From: Takakia lepidozioides
Lineage: Eukaryota > Streptophyta > Takakiopsida > Takakiales > Takakiaceae
Direction of reading: 5' to 3'
Length of the DNA stretch: 64,000 nt
Assembly (NCBI GenBank): GCA_030704615.1
Contig: CM060731.1
Location: 64,274,756-64,338,755 of the forward strand
The notes under the pieces were generated by a model. The model was not told the DNA's origin, ran no database searches, and saw only the letters and a list, made by a program, of their open reading frames with translations. Each line of letters begins with the position of its first letter. Positions within the stretch are counted from its first letter, which is position 1. Position numbers and translations under genes: made by a program. Positions 11,925 through 23,650 of this stretch are shown here, in pieces.

Positions 11925-13820
11925 AACGGGAATGCGGTCCCGCATCCCACTTCAACATCATCCTCTCGTTGATTGTGATCGGAAATGCGGCACCAAATTT
12001 CCGTCAACAGGGAAACCAAAATACTGGTGCAACGGAAATGCGGTACTACATTTCAATCCACTGTAAAAGCAAGCCCATGGTGGAATGGAAATGCGGTATC
12101 GCATTTAGGTCGAATGGGACTAGGAACACACGGTAGAAAATAATAGCGACAGCGCATTTTCATCGACTGGGACACTTTGGATAGGCACGTACAGAAATGC
12201 AGTGCCACATTTCCGTCCGGTCTCTTTCAATGGAATCCAGTTGACGGAAATGAGGTTCCGCATTTCCGTCCAGTGTGCTACTTTCGATTGTTGTTGGACG
12301 GAAATACGACACCGCATTTCCGTCCGAGGTGAGCCTTTCTATTTTCAAGAACGGAAATGTGGCTACTCATTTCCGTCCAACATGCAACGCCTGTAATAGT
12401 GGAACGGTAATGCACCGCATTTCCGTCCAGGGGAATCATTTCTACTTTCCTGAATGGAAATGCGGCACCGCATTTCTGTCCGTGGAATCCTTTCTACTTT
12501 CCTGAATGGAAATGGGGCACAGCATGCGCCGCCAAATTTCCGTTCTGATTGTAAATCATGAGACAGTGCAACTTAAATGCCGCAACGCATTTCCGTCCGA
12601 GTCGTACCTTCCGACATTCCAGAATGGAAATGCGGCGCCGCATTTCCGTTTTGCATCTCAGGCATGCAGCAGTGCGACGGAAATGCGGCGCCGCATTTCC
12701 GTTTTGCATCTCAGGCATGCAGCAGTGCGACGGAAATGCGGCCCCCCATTTCCGTCCGGGGGAAACCTTAAAACTCTCCAGAACGGAAATGCGCTGCCGC
12801 ATTTCCGTCCAACAAGTAAGGTATGTGACAGTGGAACGGAAATGCGGTACCGCATTTCCGTTGTGATTGAAAATCATGAACCACTGCAACTGAAATGCGG
12901 CACCGCATTTCCGTCCGAGTCGCACCTTCCGACATTCCAGAACGGAAATGCAGCGCCGCATTTCCGTTTTGCATCTCAGGCATGCAGCAGTGCGACGGAA
13001 ATGCGGCCCCCCATTTCCGTCCGGGGGAAACCTTAATACTCTCCAGAACGGAAATGCGCTGCCGCATTTCCATTGTGATTGAAAATCATGAACCACTGCA
13101 ACTGAAATGCGGCACCGCATTTCCGTCCGAGTCGCACCTTCCGACATTCCAGAACGGAAATGCGGCGCCGCATTTCTGTTTTGTATCTCAGGCATGGAGC
13201 TGTGGGACGGAAATGCGGCACCGAATTTCCGTCCGAGGGAAACCTTCATACTCTCCAGAACGGAAATGTGGTCTTGCATTTCCGTTCAACAAGTAAGGTA
13301 TGTGAAAGTGGAACGGAAATGCGGTACCGCATTTCCGTTCTGATTGAAAATCATGAACCACTACAACTGAAATGCGGCGTCGCATTTCCGTCCGGGGGAA
13401 ACCTTCATACTCTTTAGAACGGAAATGCGGTACCGCATTTCCGTTGTGATTGAAAATCATGAACCACTGCAACTGAAATGCGGCACCGCATTTCTGTCCG
13501 AGTCGCACCTTCGGACTTTCCTGAACGGAAATGCGGCGCCGCATTTCCGTTTTGTATCTCAGGCATGGAGCTGTGGGACGGAAATGCGGCACCGCATTTC
13601 CGTCCGGAAGAAACCTTTATACTCTCCAGAACGGAAATGCGGTGCCGCATTTCCGTCCAACAAGTATTGTATGTGTACGTTCGGGATGCTACTTAACGGA
13701 AATGCGGCGCCGCATTTGCGTTTTCACTCTAACTCATCAAACGCTGGGACGGAAATGCCATGACATGTGAACACGTGGACCATCAAAATTGCGGCACCGC
13801 TTTTTGATGTCTGCACTCAT
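11925..13820. repeat. Palindrome array, family 2 (CGGAAATGCGG arms)
   Basis: More than 20 hairpins with arms CGGAAATGCGG / CCGCATTTCCG and a 2-4 base centre, spaced 30-60 bases apart. Spacers themselves recur (TTGCATCTCAGGCATGCAGC; GATTGAAAATCATGAACCAC), showing higher-order duplication. A last variant hairpin, ATCAAAATTGCGG / CCGCTTTTTGAT, closes the array at 13,786-13,815. Open frames across it are by-products of the repeat. It separates the 5' end of the MULE gene from ParB-like copy A. Confidence 0.92.
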
Positions 13821-14076
13821 GCTGGCTAAAGTGGCAAGAGGCGGCGCGGCCTGACCATTGTTTAATGATGTTTGTTGTGCGGACGGCAGGCGTACCTTTG
13901 ACGATTCGAATTTCGTAATGACGCATAGTCCACGAGGAGACACTTCCATCCCAGCCTTTCGAACCCAAGCGGTGCATCATCGTCGTTTCATCTTCATTTG
14001 TCGTGTCTACTCATTCCCCCTCTCGCGCCCTTTCAATCTGCACTCTTCGCCCCTTTTCCGCGTCTGTTTTATTCTT

Positions 14077-15977
14077 ATGCTCCAACCTGAGAGGGAGGAA
14101 ATTCTTGCACCAGAGAAGAGACATCGTCGCAAGGTCCGCAAGTTGTACTTCGGGTGAAGGCCAATGCCGAAGGGGAGGAAGCAGATGCATCTTCAGGAGG
14201 AGATTGTCATCTCGTAGCAGCAGACAACGCAGGCAACCCAACCACCAGTAAGAGCTCCGTGCTGTCCGGATGCGCGAAGCTGATCGAGCACCGAAACCCT
14301 CCCTCATTTTCGTTGTGCAATTCATAGACTGTATGGTAGGACACTTGAATGCAGAAGATGTTTGCATGCCTCACTCGAAAGGTGGAGGTGGTAGAGGGAT
14401 CGCATGAATCCGAAGAGTCGCAGGAAGAATCCATGGAACTAGCTGCAGCACGCACACCCAGCCGATCCACGAGTACGGGTCTCCCTACCGGGCCTAGCCC
14501 TGTGCGTTTCAAGGATGCGGTTTGGAAAGGCAAGGCTTTGTAGTTCCAAGCCCCAGAGAAACAGTCGTGTTTGAAGGTCATGGAGAATCGCCAGCAGGAG
14601 TCGGGCCCTTCTCCAGCAAAGACGAAGAAGAAGCAGCCCGTCCTTGAACTGGTTTCTGAGCCAGACCAGGCCGTTTCCTCCCCCCCCCCCAAGAGAATGA
14701 AGCAGAAGGGTGCAGTGCAGATTCAAATGCAGCAGACGCCTTCACCTGTAAGAATGAAGAAGCAAAAGGCAAACAGGGGGAGGCAGAAGAGTGCAGTGCA
14801 GATTCAAATGCAGCAGACGCCTTCACCTGTAAGAATGAAGAAGCAGAAGGCAAACAGGGGGAGGTTGGAGCAGTCTCCCGCAAAACCGATTCCACGAGCT
14901 GAAGCCCAGTTCCTGCTTGATTTCCAACCAGGTGATGTTGGGGCTTCTCTTCTGCAGCGAAGGCAACGGGATCGACCGATTTTGTGGATCTGTCAGCGGA
15001 GGAGGGTGCTGCTGCTCAACGTTCACATCAGCACTTCACCACCTTTCAGGAAGAACTTCAGAATGTTGCAGGCCCGGAGGAGGCCTCTGCAATTCGAGAA
15101 TTGTCCGCAAAGATTCTCCAGACTTCAGCTGCAGTTGGGGATGCTCTAGCTGCTCAGCCCCTACCGCCACCTGCAGAAATGTCTCCGGAGGAATTCCAAA
15201 GTGTAGCGGATACAATGTTGGAGGAGACACACAGTAACATTGGCAGAGTTCTGGGCAACAGGGTATTCCAGCGGACTCTTCGAATTCCACTCTGTTGCAT
15301 GGTCTCCCTTCCCATCGTTAGGCAGGCTCTTCCAGGAGATGTGGATAAGCTCAAGTTCGCATTTCAAGAAGGGTACCATCTAGGTTCGCCAGCCTTCTAC
15401 GTTTCCAATGAGAATGAGGACGGCAAAACTCGTGGACCCACTGCGGATGAATTGTCAGGATGGGATACCCACTGGCACACTCGCAACGACAAATTTGAGA
15501 CAATGCTGAAGGGTGATCCAGACTTCGGCCATATGTCGGGCAAAATGTTTTTTGTGTGGGACGGGAATCACCGACTTCTTGCCTGGTGGGAGTACATCAA
15601 GCAGAACCATTCCAAGCATATTGGCTGGCATTACATGGTGGAGTGTGTCATCCTCAAGGTGAAGGCGGCAGACTCCTCCCTGCTCAAGAATGCCATGGCG
15701 GATCTCAACTCGTAAGATTCTCATACCCTCCAATCAGTTTTGTTTCCGTGCTTCATTGGACTGAACTGGAGAGTGTGCCTTGCAGGGTCACTGAAAATGC
15801 TTACGTGCATACCCACATGGCACATATGTTGTACAGGGTGAGGAAAACTGGTCTCACTGACCTGCACATGTTCGCCGAAATGCTGGAGCCCGAGCTCATT
15901 CAAAAAGCCCTGGCAAAAACAGACCGGACATGGTATCGCCTCACTATGGATGGAATGGTGGAGGTGATATACGAAGT
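14077..15977 (+). pseudogene. ParB/Srx-like DGNHR-domain gene, copy A
   Basis: Best-preserved copy. Start chosen at 14,077 by analogy with copy B (acidic and basic N-terminus). Ser/Pro/Lys-rich part with basic clusters (KRMKQK, RMKKQKANRGR) at 14,580-14,880; likely acceptor at 14,958; then an open stretch to 15,711 holding the domain: RTLRIPLC and LPIVRQALPGDVDKLKFAF, then GYHLGSPAFYVS, WDTHWHTRNDKFE, KMFFVWDGNHRLLAWWEYI and a WHYMVECVILKVK strand. VWDGNHRLLAW matches the GxxR-type core of ParB/sulfiredoxin folds, which bind or cut DNA or nucleotides. A 74-base intron (15,712-15,785) fits in phase, joining LNS to VTENAYVHTHM. The next donor is at about 15,978 (GTAAGTCG); after it comes Gypsy-like sequence, so the methyltransferase part seen in copy B is missing. 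A one-base frameshift near 14,154 may be decay or an unseen intron. Fold assignment is inference. Confidence 0.65.
14710..14865. repeat. 81-bp in-frame tandem duplication
   Basis: The unit beginning GTGCAGTGCAGATTCAAATG at 14,710 repeats at 14,791, an offset of 81 bases or 27 codons, duplicating a QMQQTPSPVRMKKQKANRGR segment in copy A. Confidence 0.9.
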
Positions 15978-16085
15978 AAGTCGTCCTCTTTTTTATAAGG
16001 GACATGAAGCCAGGAAATACTTACACTGTTCCAAGGTCATTGGCACACCTCTCACCTATACACTAATTTTGCTCGCAAGAGATTA

Positions 16086-17296
16086 ATGCAAGTTTTAAAA
16101 TTTAAGCTTCCAGACATGGTGGGCCAACACTGTGTGCCACGCAGGATTCCCGAGAAGGTCAGAGCACCAAAAGTCCACAGGGGGGAAGATGATTATGATA
16201 CAACCAGTTCTATGGGGGAACCTTTTGACATGGCTGAGGACTACGCATTACAAATGGCAGAGAAGAAACGACGGGGATCTCCTATGCCTGAGAAGTTACC
16301 GCCTTATCAACCAAAGGAAGGACAGACATTTCCATTTGGTGACCGGTCGCCTCCACCATCCAGTGACAGGGCTCGGGCTCGCACACAGAGCCCTCCACGG
16401 GACTCTCACGGACAAAAGGGTGCTCGTTCACAGAGGTTTGCTGATCCTAAACAGTAAACCGTGAGGACACGGCTTTTTGAGAGGGGGAGGGGTAATGTTA
16501 GAGGGCTGTCTGGGACTTAGACAGTTTTATGGGTTCTGTGGGGTACCCTTAATTTTTGCGTAGACTTATGGATGGTAGACTTAGACCAACACAGGCCTTA
16601 GGGGTGGTAGACAGGCTTACACAGTCAGTCATAGTCTTACACAATTAGACACAGCTTGACTCCGCTTGTCACAGTCTGACACAGCCTTGAATAGCCTATC
16701 ACAGTTTATCACAGCCTATCACAGTCTATCACAGCCCGACACAGCCAGTCACAGCCGACACAGTTGGGCATAGCCAGTCACAGCATTCGCAGGGAACGGT
16801 TACCATGGCAGGGAACGACATCGGCAGAGGGAACGTGTATTCTGTCTGGATTGACAGTTAGTTAGTTAGTTAGTTAGTTAGGCAGTTAGAATAGCTTGCG
16901 GTAGAAAAGGCAGAGTAGCAATGGGGAGAGGACGCTTCTTGCATGACGATTTGGTCATTGGGGGATAAAAGGACGATCTGGAGCTGAAGAATGGAGAGCA
17001 CAGTGGAGGAGGAGACACGAACCGTCGATGCTTGATTCATGCAAGCTATAGAGTGATACTGTAGAGCAGACCAGGGACACCATGGCTTCGGCCTGATATT
17101 TGATAGATCTTAATCTGATACATATTCCATACTCACACTGTGTAGAGATACCTGAGTGAAGCTGTGGAATAAATGGATGAGTGATTGGAACTTGGTAGAT
17201 TGCTGAAGCAATCTGATGCTTAAATATAAACAGTAAGGTAATTTGCTGACATGAAGGCAAGAAGGAATACAAACAGGAAGCACTCCCATGATACAC
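16086..17296 (+). mobile_element. Gypsy-like 3' end with LTR
   Basis: A 123-codon frame at 16,086-16,457 ends a polyprotein-like tail rich in Pro/Arg/Ser (DRARARTQSPPRDS). It is followed by a purine-rich tract (GAGAGGGGGAGGGGTAATG) and then TGTTAGAGGG at about 16,496, the usual order of polypurine tract and 3' LTR start. The LTR-like part holds a TATA-like GGGGGATAAAAGG near 16,960 and AATAAA near 17,170. Its right end is uncertain (about 17,290). It interrupts ParB-like copy A. Gypsy rather than another LTR group is an inference from the arrangement; no RT or integrase is present. Confidence 0.5.
16620..16885. repeat. Short tandem repeats in the LTR
   Basis: A run of about ten-base units around TCACAGCCTA at 16,660-16,785, and a (TTAG)n run at 16,858-16,882. 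Confidence 0.85.
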
Positions 17297-17419
17297 TAGT
17301 TGTAGGTCATGACTGATTGTTCTGAGCGGGCTGAGTGCTTAGAGATATCCAACTCTTCTATTTTGGAGTTCCCACCTCGAATAGCAAAGGGATGGGTGAG
17401 TAAAAGCCGCTCGACACAT

Positions 17420-17870
17420 TGGCAGTACCATGTCAAAGTCACTCCAAACCATCAAAGGTTCACTCAACCAACTAACTTGCAGAATTCAACATGAAAATTT
17501 AGGACCGATTCTGATTAGAGGGAAAAACAGGGTGAATTGTGTTGAAGAGGTGCCTTGATTACCAGTGCCTAATTTTATCAATTGTGCCGCTGCTGCTGCG
17601 GCTTCCAATTGACCATCTACCCATGCAGGTTTCTTGTAGCGATCATTCCACATGGAATCATAGGTAATTTGGAGCTTGAAATCCAGCCCTCTTGGATGAA
17701 TCTGGACCCACACTCTATCCTTGCCCCTTCAGCTATCCATGCCTCTGTACAGATCATGCATACATCCTTGTCTTGCTACTAGCAGCTGACAATGATAGCC
17801 TAGAATTGTTCCAACAAACACCCCAACCCTATTTGTCACACTAGTTAACTCATATGCTGACTTGCGTCTG
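17420..17870 (-). repeat. Inverted copy of the PPR-adjacent repeat
   Basis: Minus-strand reading ITYDSMWNDRYKKPAWVDG, polyalanine, QLIKLG and the CAACAC-rich block match 3,120-3,450 and 25,440-25,560. No PPR motif remains here. Confidence 0.7.
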
Positions 17871-18030
17871 CTTCCAACAGACATTCACCTTTTTGCCTCG
17901 ATTGTTCCACCACTGACTGGGGTCTTAAACGTATTCCTTCCAGAGCTTCTCCTCAGCTACCTTGCAGAGTTCAACATCAAAATTCATTTTTTTTTTCAAT
18001 TCATTTTAGTGGTTACAAGTGAGCACATAG

Positions 18031-18245
18031 ATGTATTCCATGGAGATAAGCAAGACTGTTCATCCAGTGTCTTCACGGTGGATGTATCCCATGGAGCGTT
18101 ACATGAAAGATCTTAAGGGATACGTTAGGAATTACGCAAAGCCAGAAGGGAGTACGGCTACATGGTATGTTCTGGATGAGGCCATGGGGTTCATGACTGA
18201 ATATATGCAATCATTTGATGCAACTCAACGGCAGACTTGGGATGC
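18031..18245 (+). mobile_element. CACTA (TNP2) transposase C-terminal fragment
   Basis: The frame reads RWMYPMERYMKDLKGYVRN followed by AKPEGS and a WYVLDEAMGF segment. This is the typical DUF4218 signature (RWMYPxERYLxxLKxYVRN...RPEGS) found after the DDE domain of plant CACTA transposases. Only about 70 codons survive, and they join directly to Copia integrase at 18,251. Confidence 0.75.
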
Positions 18246-18250
18246 AAATG

Positions 18251-19120
18251 CGATGAAGGTACCTTCTTCAACACATTTCACCCACTGTTTGATATTCACC
18301 ATGAGTTAACATGCGTTCACACGCCTGAGCAAAACGGTGTGGCCGAACGTGATAATCGCACATTCCTGGCCGAATCAGTTCGCAGCATGATCCATCACTG
18401 TAGCGTGCATCCGCGTTTCTGGGGAGAGGCTGCCCATACGGCAGTATACTTGCTCAACCGAACAGGGAGCCATTTGTTGGACTCCACCACACCTTATGAA
18501 CTCTGGTATGGTGAGAAACCCACCATTGCCAATATGCATTTTTTTGGGTCCAGTGCGTATGTACATATTCCTTCTGCCTTGCAGAAGAAATTGGATCCCA
18601 ATAGCAAACCTTGCATTTTGATGGGTTACAGTCAAACGAGCAAGGCGTATCGCCTGTGGGATAGTGCTGCTTGCCACATCATTGAAAGCCGAGATGTTCT
18701 TTTTTATGAACTCTCCAAGTTCACGGCGGTAACCTGTCAAATATTGCACCCGAGGGTTCACTTGTTCATATCAGCGGCCTTGGTTTCAACCAAGATGCTC
18801 CACCCGTAGTGGGAGCTGGCCATGCAGACCTACTACCGCATGTTATTGAGAAAGCACCCGAACCAGTGGGAGGACATCCAGTTGTGGCACCTGTTGCTGC
18901 TGTTTGATGAACCTCATCCCAAGTGGGAGTGTTGTAGGGAAATATTACTGAGTACGGTATGAGGTTGGTTATCGGGTATATACGGTTACAACTTCTTGTT
19001 ACGTAGGGAATGATTAGCTGCATGATTGGTGTTGCTTGCATGATCTTGGGAAGTAGTGAGGTTGCAGTATGTAGCCTGAGAGTCGCTTAGTTCAGGCGTG
19101 TCTGTAATGTGATCACGTGA
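18251..19120 (+). mobile_element. Copia integrase C-terminal half and 3' LTR start
   Basis: Frame to 18,809 with HELTCVHTPEQNGVAERDNR (catalytic Glu region), FWGEAAHTAVYLLNR and ELWYGEKPTIANMHFFG, the second half of a Copia integrase. Another frame continues the linker (EGSLVHISGLGFNQDAPP) to about 18,905. No reverse transcriptase or RNase H follows. Instead CAAGTGGGAG leads into TGTTGTAGGG at about 18,927, resembling a polypurine tract and LTR start, so RT-RH was deleted. It is the likely continuation of the element at 1-1350. Confidence 0.8.
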
Positions 19121-20050
19121 GCTCACATGAGTATTTTCCTAAATGATTTAGGGTGCCGCCAATTGACTCCTGATCATTCCCATCCAAAGGGAACTGCCAG
19201 CCTGATGGGATGTTGTCGCTCCAGAGAATTCGGGAAACAGAGTATCTGGTGCAGAATTTGCCCCCAGGTGCTGTCAAACTCATTGAGAAGTTGAGTCCTT
19301 CTTCATGGGCCAGATCTGCATAAAGCTTCCCCAAGAACCCGCCAAACCTTCCTAGCATCAGACATAAAGCCTCAGTGAACCTTGAACAGAATAGTCCTAG
19401 CATCACTCCATTTGTTTGCATAAACCAAGCCACATCTAGTGGCTTTCCAGATATTCCAAAGCGTTTGGGCTCTTAGAGAGGCCCAGATCGGGCATGATGA
19501 CCATAAAGCTCCCTCACGAATGTCCGATTTAATTCCATTATATTTAATTCACTTCAATTTGATCCCTTCACATTTGTCTCTTACATTCCAATTTTTGTCC
19601 TATGGATGTGGAGAACACAAGTATTCCGTTTGCAAACTTCACAATTTTGTTTTTTCAAATGTTACATTATGAAAGGTCTCACTGCCTTCCATTTCATGGA
19701 ACGGAAGGTTTATCTTCCGAATCATGGAACGGAAGGTTCTAATAACGAGTTCATCGTAAAATCAACTTCAAATTCAATATTTTTGTGAGTTCTGGAACAA
19801 ACCAATTAAAAGGGCCAGTCCTTTCCATTATAGTATTAGATCGTTACAAAAGGTCCTTAAAACGAGCGGAGTCTATCCAATCCCTCCGCAAATTGCAAGA
19901 GAAATTAAGAAAACATTTGGAATCAGAAACTGTTACTAAATTGCAAAACAAAGGTCCAACCTAGCCTAAGAGGCCATTTTACGTGACCTTTTCGATAGTC
20001 TGCTGCCAGCAAAGGCATATGTACCAAATTTTGTCCACATAGTCCAAATC
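19121..20050. other. No gene recognised
   Basis: A 106-codon minus frame (19,433-19,113) containing RILWSDNIPSGWQFPLDGND looks protein-like but was not recognised. The rest is AT-rich sequence without clear repeats. Confidence 0.4.
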
Positions 20051-20073
20051 AAATCAGCTAAGCTCTAGTAGTC

Positions 20074-20700
20074 CTACTTAGTAAGATCTTTCAATAGCTG
20101 TGCAGCGGTAGATGGATCAGTTATATTCAGTGTAATATTGCAGTTTGTAAGATTCTGGAAGTGGTGCCCTACGTTTGAGCTGTTGTTGGTGACCGAGGAT
20201 GTAGTACCCATTTCCAGTTTTTGTTTCTCACATCTGTCACGATACTTGAAAAATGCATCATCTACCTCTTTCAATAAAGCAGGATCAGACCAAAAATCAT
20301 CGTCACCCCATATATTGGCATTCTTGAGCTTCATTTCATTTTGTGCCTTGACTACCAATGGTGTTATAAAAATATCATGCGATACTCCATATCTGTAATT
20401 GTTGCAGGTAGTCTTACCATGATCTGTAGCAGCAACTACATGGTTGATATCGTCAGTTGATGCAGAAAATGTTTCTTCAACTGGATATGTTGGACCCACA
20501 CATAGACAAGTAGCTTCCACAAAAGTAGATGGTGTCGATGGTGCATTAACCTGATCCAATATATTGTACTGGTGGTGAATATTGGTGGAAGGTCGTCTGC
20601 AAAATAATCGTCGTTCTCCACTGAGGAATCTCCATGACTAAGAAGCTCGTCAATTCCACCATCTGGAGCCATTCCATGTATAGAGAACACACGGTTATGA
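20074..20700 (-). CDS. Hypothetical protein, frameshifted or spliced
   Basis: Two overlapping minus frames: an N-terminal part from 20,690 (MAPDGGIDELLSHGDSSVEN) and a 161-codon part from 20,559 to 20,074 containing NANIWGDDDFWSDPALLKEVDDAF and a C-terminal FQNLTNCNITLNI. Acidic, low in basic residues, no membrane segment; the family is not recognised. A frame change near 20,550 needs either an intron or a frameshift. It lies head-to-head with the RING-H2 remnant at 20,712, so the two may share a promoter region. Confidence 0.4.
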
Positions 20701-20711
20701 ATGGATAATAA

Positions 20712-21178
20712 TTGTCTAATCTAAGAAACAACAGTAGTGGTGTCAGTGGAAATGGGGAGTACATGCCTGCATCGACGTCATGGTGGACTCCTTTTATGGA
20801 CGATATTGCCGAGTGCCTTGCCAAGCACGAAAATGACGAGGCAATGTTGCTTCAGCAGATCGTCAATGGGAACGGCCCTTCAACAGGGGACTCCACTGCG
20901 GATTCTGACGACGACGAGGATGATGATGAAGATGAACACATGGACATTGATGGAGAAGGTGATGAGATGGATGTACATGAAGAGGATGATTTCTGGTGGA
21001 CAGGGGCAAGCATGGAAATCATTGAATGGAGCTTGTTATCGCAGGAGAAACATGTTTAGCAACAAACGAACGATGCACTGTTTGAGTGCGGTCATTCCTT
21101 TCAGTCTACATGCATTGAAGGGTGGCTGCTTCGAAACGGGTCATGCCCTGTTTGCCGCAATAGGATATGAGATATTGT
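20712..21178 (+). pseudogene. RING-H2 finger gene with in-frame stop
   Basis: The frame from 20,712 gives an acidic protein (DSDDDEDDDEDEHMDIDGEG) to a TAG at 21,057. Directly after the stop, in the same frame, comes LFECGHSFQSTCIEGWLLRN followed by GSCPVCRNRI, the C-terminal half of a RING-H2 finger (C-x-H-x4-C ... W ... CPVC) as in E3 ubiquitin ligases. The first Cys pair of the RING is not seen before the stop. Either an intron spans the stop (an AG lies at 21,058-21,059) or the gene is dead. Confidence 0.6.
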
Positions 21179-21247
21179 AGTCACTGCAGAAAGAAAACTT
21201 ATATGTATTTCCTGACATAGAAGTGGCTAAAAAAGGCTATGATCATT

Positions 21248-23650
21248 GAGGTCGGCAACGACTATCATGAATAAAAACAAATTGTACCTCTTTGACGTTT
21301 TGTACTTTGGCTTCTATTTTCAAAATTTTGAATGGAGTGTTGTGCTTTAGCTGTTTTGTTCAGTTGGAAAGTGGTTGGACACAACATTTGATGTTTGCCC
21401 AGTAACCTTAAAGTTGGCAACGACTTTAAGGATCCGCTCCGAGCTTTTGAAATGAAAAATACGATGATTGTAAACATGCGTTGAGGTGCATGGACATTGC
21501 CTCACAACCTTCATCCGGATCTACTACAGTGTAGGTAGTCGGCAACGACTACAAAGAAATCAGAACGGATATGCAAGTTCCAACAAACGTGAACAAGGTA
21601 GATTTTTAATCAGTTTTATTTCATCCCAAATCTGGAACCTTGGAAACTCTTTTCAAGCGCAGAAGGTGTTTCCTATCGCAAATGCAGTCCCAAGTCCCTA
21701 TAGTCGGCACCGACCTCAATGGATTTCAAGAAGATGAGCTCGATGGCACAGCATCCGTGCTTCAAACAAACAACTGTGAACCCATGGGAATATTGATTTC
21801 CATTACATTTATTTTGGTGCACGTTGTTTTGAACATGTCAGCAACAACATCCAATGTGTATATAGTTTGTGTGTTATGAAATGCTGCTGGCAAGATTGTA
21901 TATCCGGGACGCCCATGTCTTGTAGTCGGCACAGACTACAAGAATTGAGTGAAAGAAAATGGATATGGAGTCATATTTGATTGTAAAAAAGTGCGAGTTG
22001 AAAAATGAGCTCATCTGAGCAAAGAGTTGGAGTTAACAAGTTCATCCAAATGGTAATGCACTTTGTAGTCGGCACAGACTACAGGGATTCCAAGCATATC
22101 CTGTTTCCAAACATGTTTAAAAAATGAGCTTATCCGATGAAAGAGTTGGAGTTAACAAGTTCATCCAAATGGTCATGCATTTTGTAGTCGGCATAGACTA
22201 TAAGGATTCCAAACATGCAGGATACCCAATGTGTCTCTATGGGACCTAAGCACAAGGATCACGAACTAACATACCCCTGACCTCAGATACAGTGAGAGTT
22301 GCGTGATCGATGACCTGGTCTTCCCGCATCTTCAAACGGCGCAGCATAATATAGTATATGTGCTTGCAGTGGGTGTATGATCATTTTGTTTTCTTCATTT
22401 TCTCAAAATCAGGGCATGTACACTCCGAACTTCTAGAGATACAAACATTGTATACCTCCCCTGTTTTTGCTGATCCCGGTGTGCACAGTCGCTTGCATCA
22501 CTTGCAGATTTGCTCGAGGATATCACCTGGGCGAGGAATTTCATGGTTGGTAATTCGGATGGTGCACGTGACACGCCATTGTGCTCCAGCCGTGTATTCG
22601 TTTGACGTTGTCAAACATAACCCAGCTCACCACCGACCCGTATCATGTCCACCAAATGGACTCCACAGCCTTTACCAACAGTTGACATATTGAAGACAAA
22701 GCATATGTCGTCCATACTCCCTTGACCTGGAAAACGGCTCCCCTAGATATAGTCGTACCCGCTCCAACTTTTCATTCTCATTAACGCTTCCACATCGCTC
22801 TCAATTCCCATTGCCGCTTTTGTCCCAAGTGCTGAGGGGTGTGAGTGGTTCCCAACATGGATGGCTGCTCTTGTCATTGTTGGTGGACCAAGGACATAAA
22901 ACATTTTCGCGGGGCAAATGTGCATGCACGTGGGTGCATGATTGCACACTACGCATACAAAGGTATTTGGTGGAACTCGGCTGCTTCAAGCCTGTGTCGC
23001 TGTCCGGGACTCCGATGTACAAACTGGAGTACTTTGCCGAATCTACCCAGAGTATGAGCACTGGGGCAGACAAGGAACACATGAGCTATTGTAAGCATGC
23101 AACGCAGTTTACGATTTCCTAACGAACTGTACGTCAACAACGAAAAGAAATAAATGCAAATGGAATATTTAATGGATGTTAGGTCGGATGAAAACTGTCT
23201 ACTCAACAACTGGCGGCGGCACGTTTAGCTGGCAATGGCCATTTCGAAACAACCATTCACCTCCTCTTCATCTGAATTTGTTCTACGCGACAGGGGGATA
23301 CCTTATTGTCGTTGCCGCCACGACTATTTCAATGGCATGAACATCGTGAAATAGTTTGTAGGACAGGTTTTCTTCCGTAGTCGGCACCGACTTCATATTG
23401 TTGAGATAGATTCCGGCGACGGATCAGCCAGATTTACATTGAATTGGAAGACGAATCGGAGTAGTCGTTGGCGACTATACCTGTTATTGTTGAAATCGGC
23501 CAACAGATCTGCCAAGGTCGCTGTAGATGTTCATTTCATGTGGTTTTTTTTGCAAATTGGCTTGCAAACGGAATAGTCGACAGCGACTATTGTTTAAATC
23601 GGCAACCTCTTTCCATTAATGCACTGTAGTCGCTGCCGACTTCCTTACGA
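21248..23650. repeat. Palindromes of family 3 (TAGTCGGCACCGACTA)
   Basis: Scattered short hairpins: GTCGGCAACGAC at 21,250 and 21,410, TAGTCGGCACAGACTA near 21,925, 22,065 and 22,185, TAGTCGGCACCGACT near 23,380, and variants to 23,645. A unit of about 120 bases (GAGTTGGAGTTAACAAGTTC ... TTGTAGTCGGC) is tandemly duplicated at 22,008-22,240. The CACTA at 23,685 splits this field, which resumes at 30,186. Confidence 0.85.
22330..23075 (-). pseudogene. MULE transposase remnant, copy 2
   Basis: Minus frames carry CNHAPTCMHICPAKMFYVLG and TRAAIHVGNHSHPSALG, matching the finger segment of the 7.5-11.7 kb gene (CKEPPTCMSMCRAKQYYV, TRACIHIGVHCHPLARG), then WSGYDYI and FNMSTVGKGCGVHLVDM corresponding to that gene's region before the DDE core. 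The core itself is not recovered. Many stops. Confidence 0.75.

Noticed and set aside
12494-13763. Long open frames (up to 261 codons) on both strands
   Set aside because: They arise because the repeat unit lacks stops in several frames; translations are only reiterations of the hairpin (MRRRISV, CGAAFPF).
11925-13820. Array resembling CRISPR (regular repeats with spacers)
   Set aside because: Repeats are long palindromes, spacers are themselves repeated, no cas genes, and the context is a eukaryotic transposon.
16858-16882. (TTAG)n as telomeric repeat
   Set aside because: Only a few units, inside an LTR-like region; plant-type telomere repeats are TTTAGGG.
1351-18250. A single complete CACTA from 1351 to 18,250
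   Set aside because: No inverted TAGTG end or 3-bp duplication found at the right side; only a truncated model is supported.
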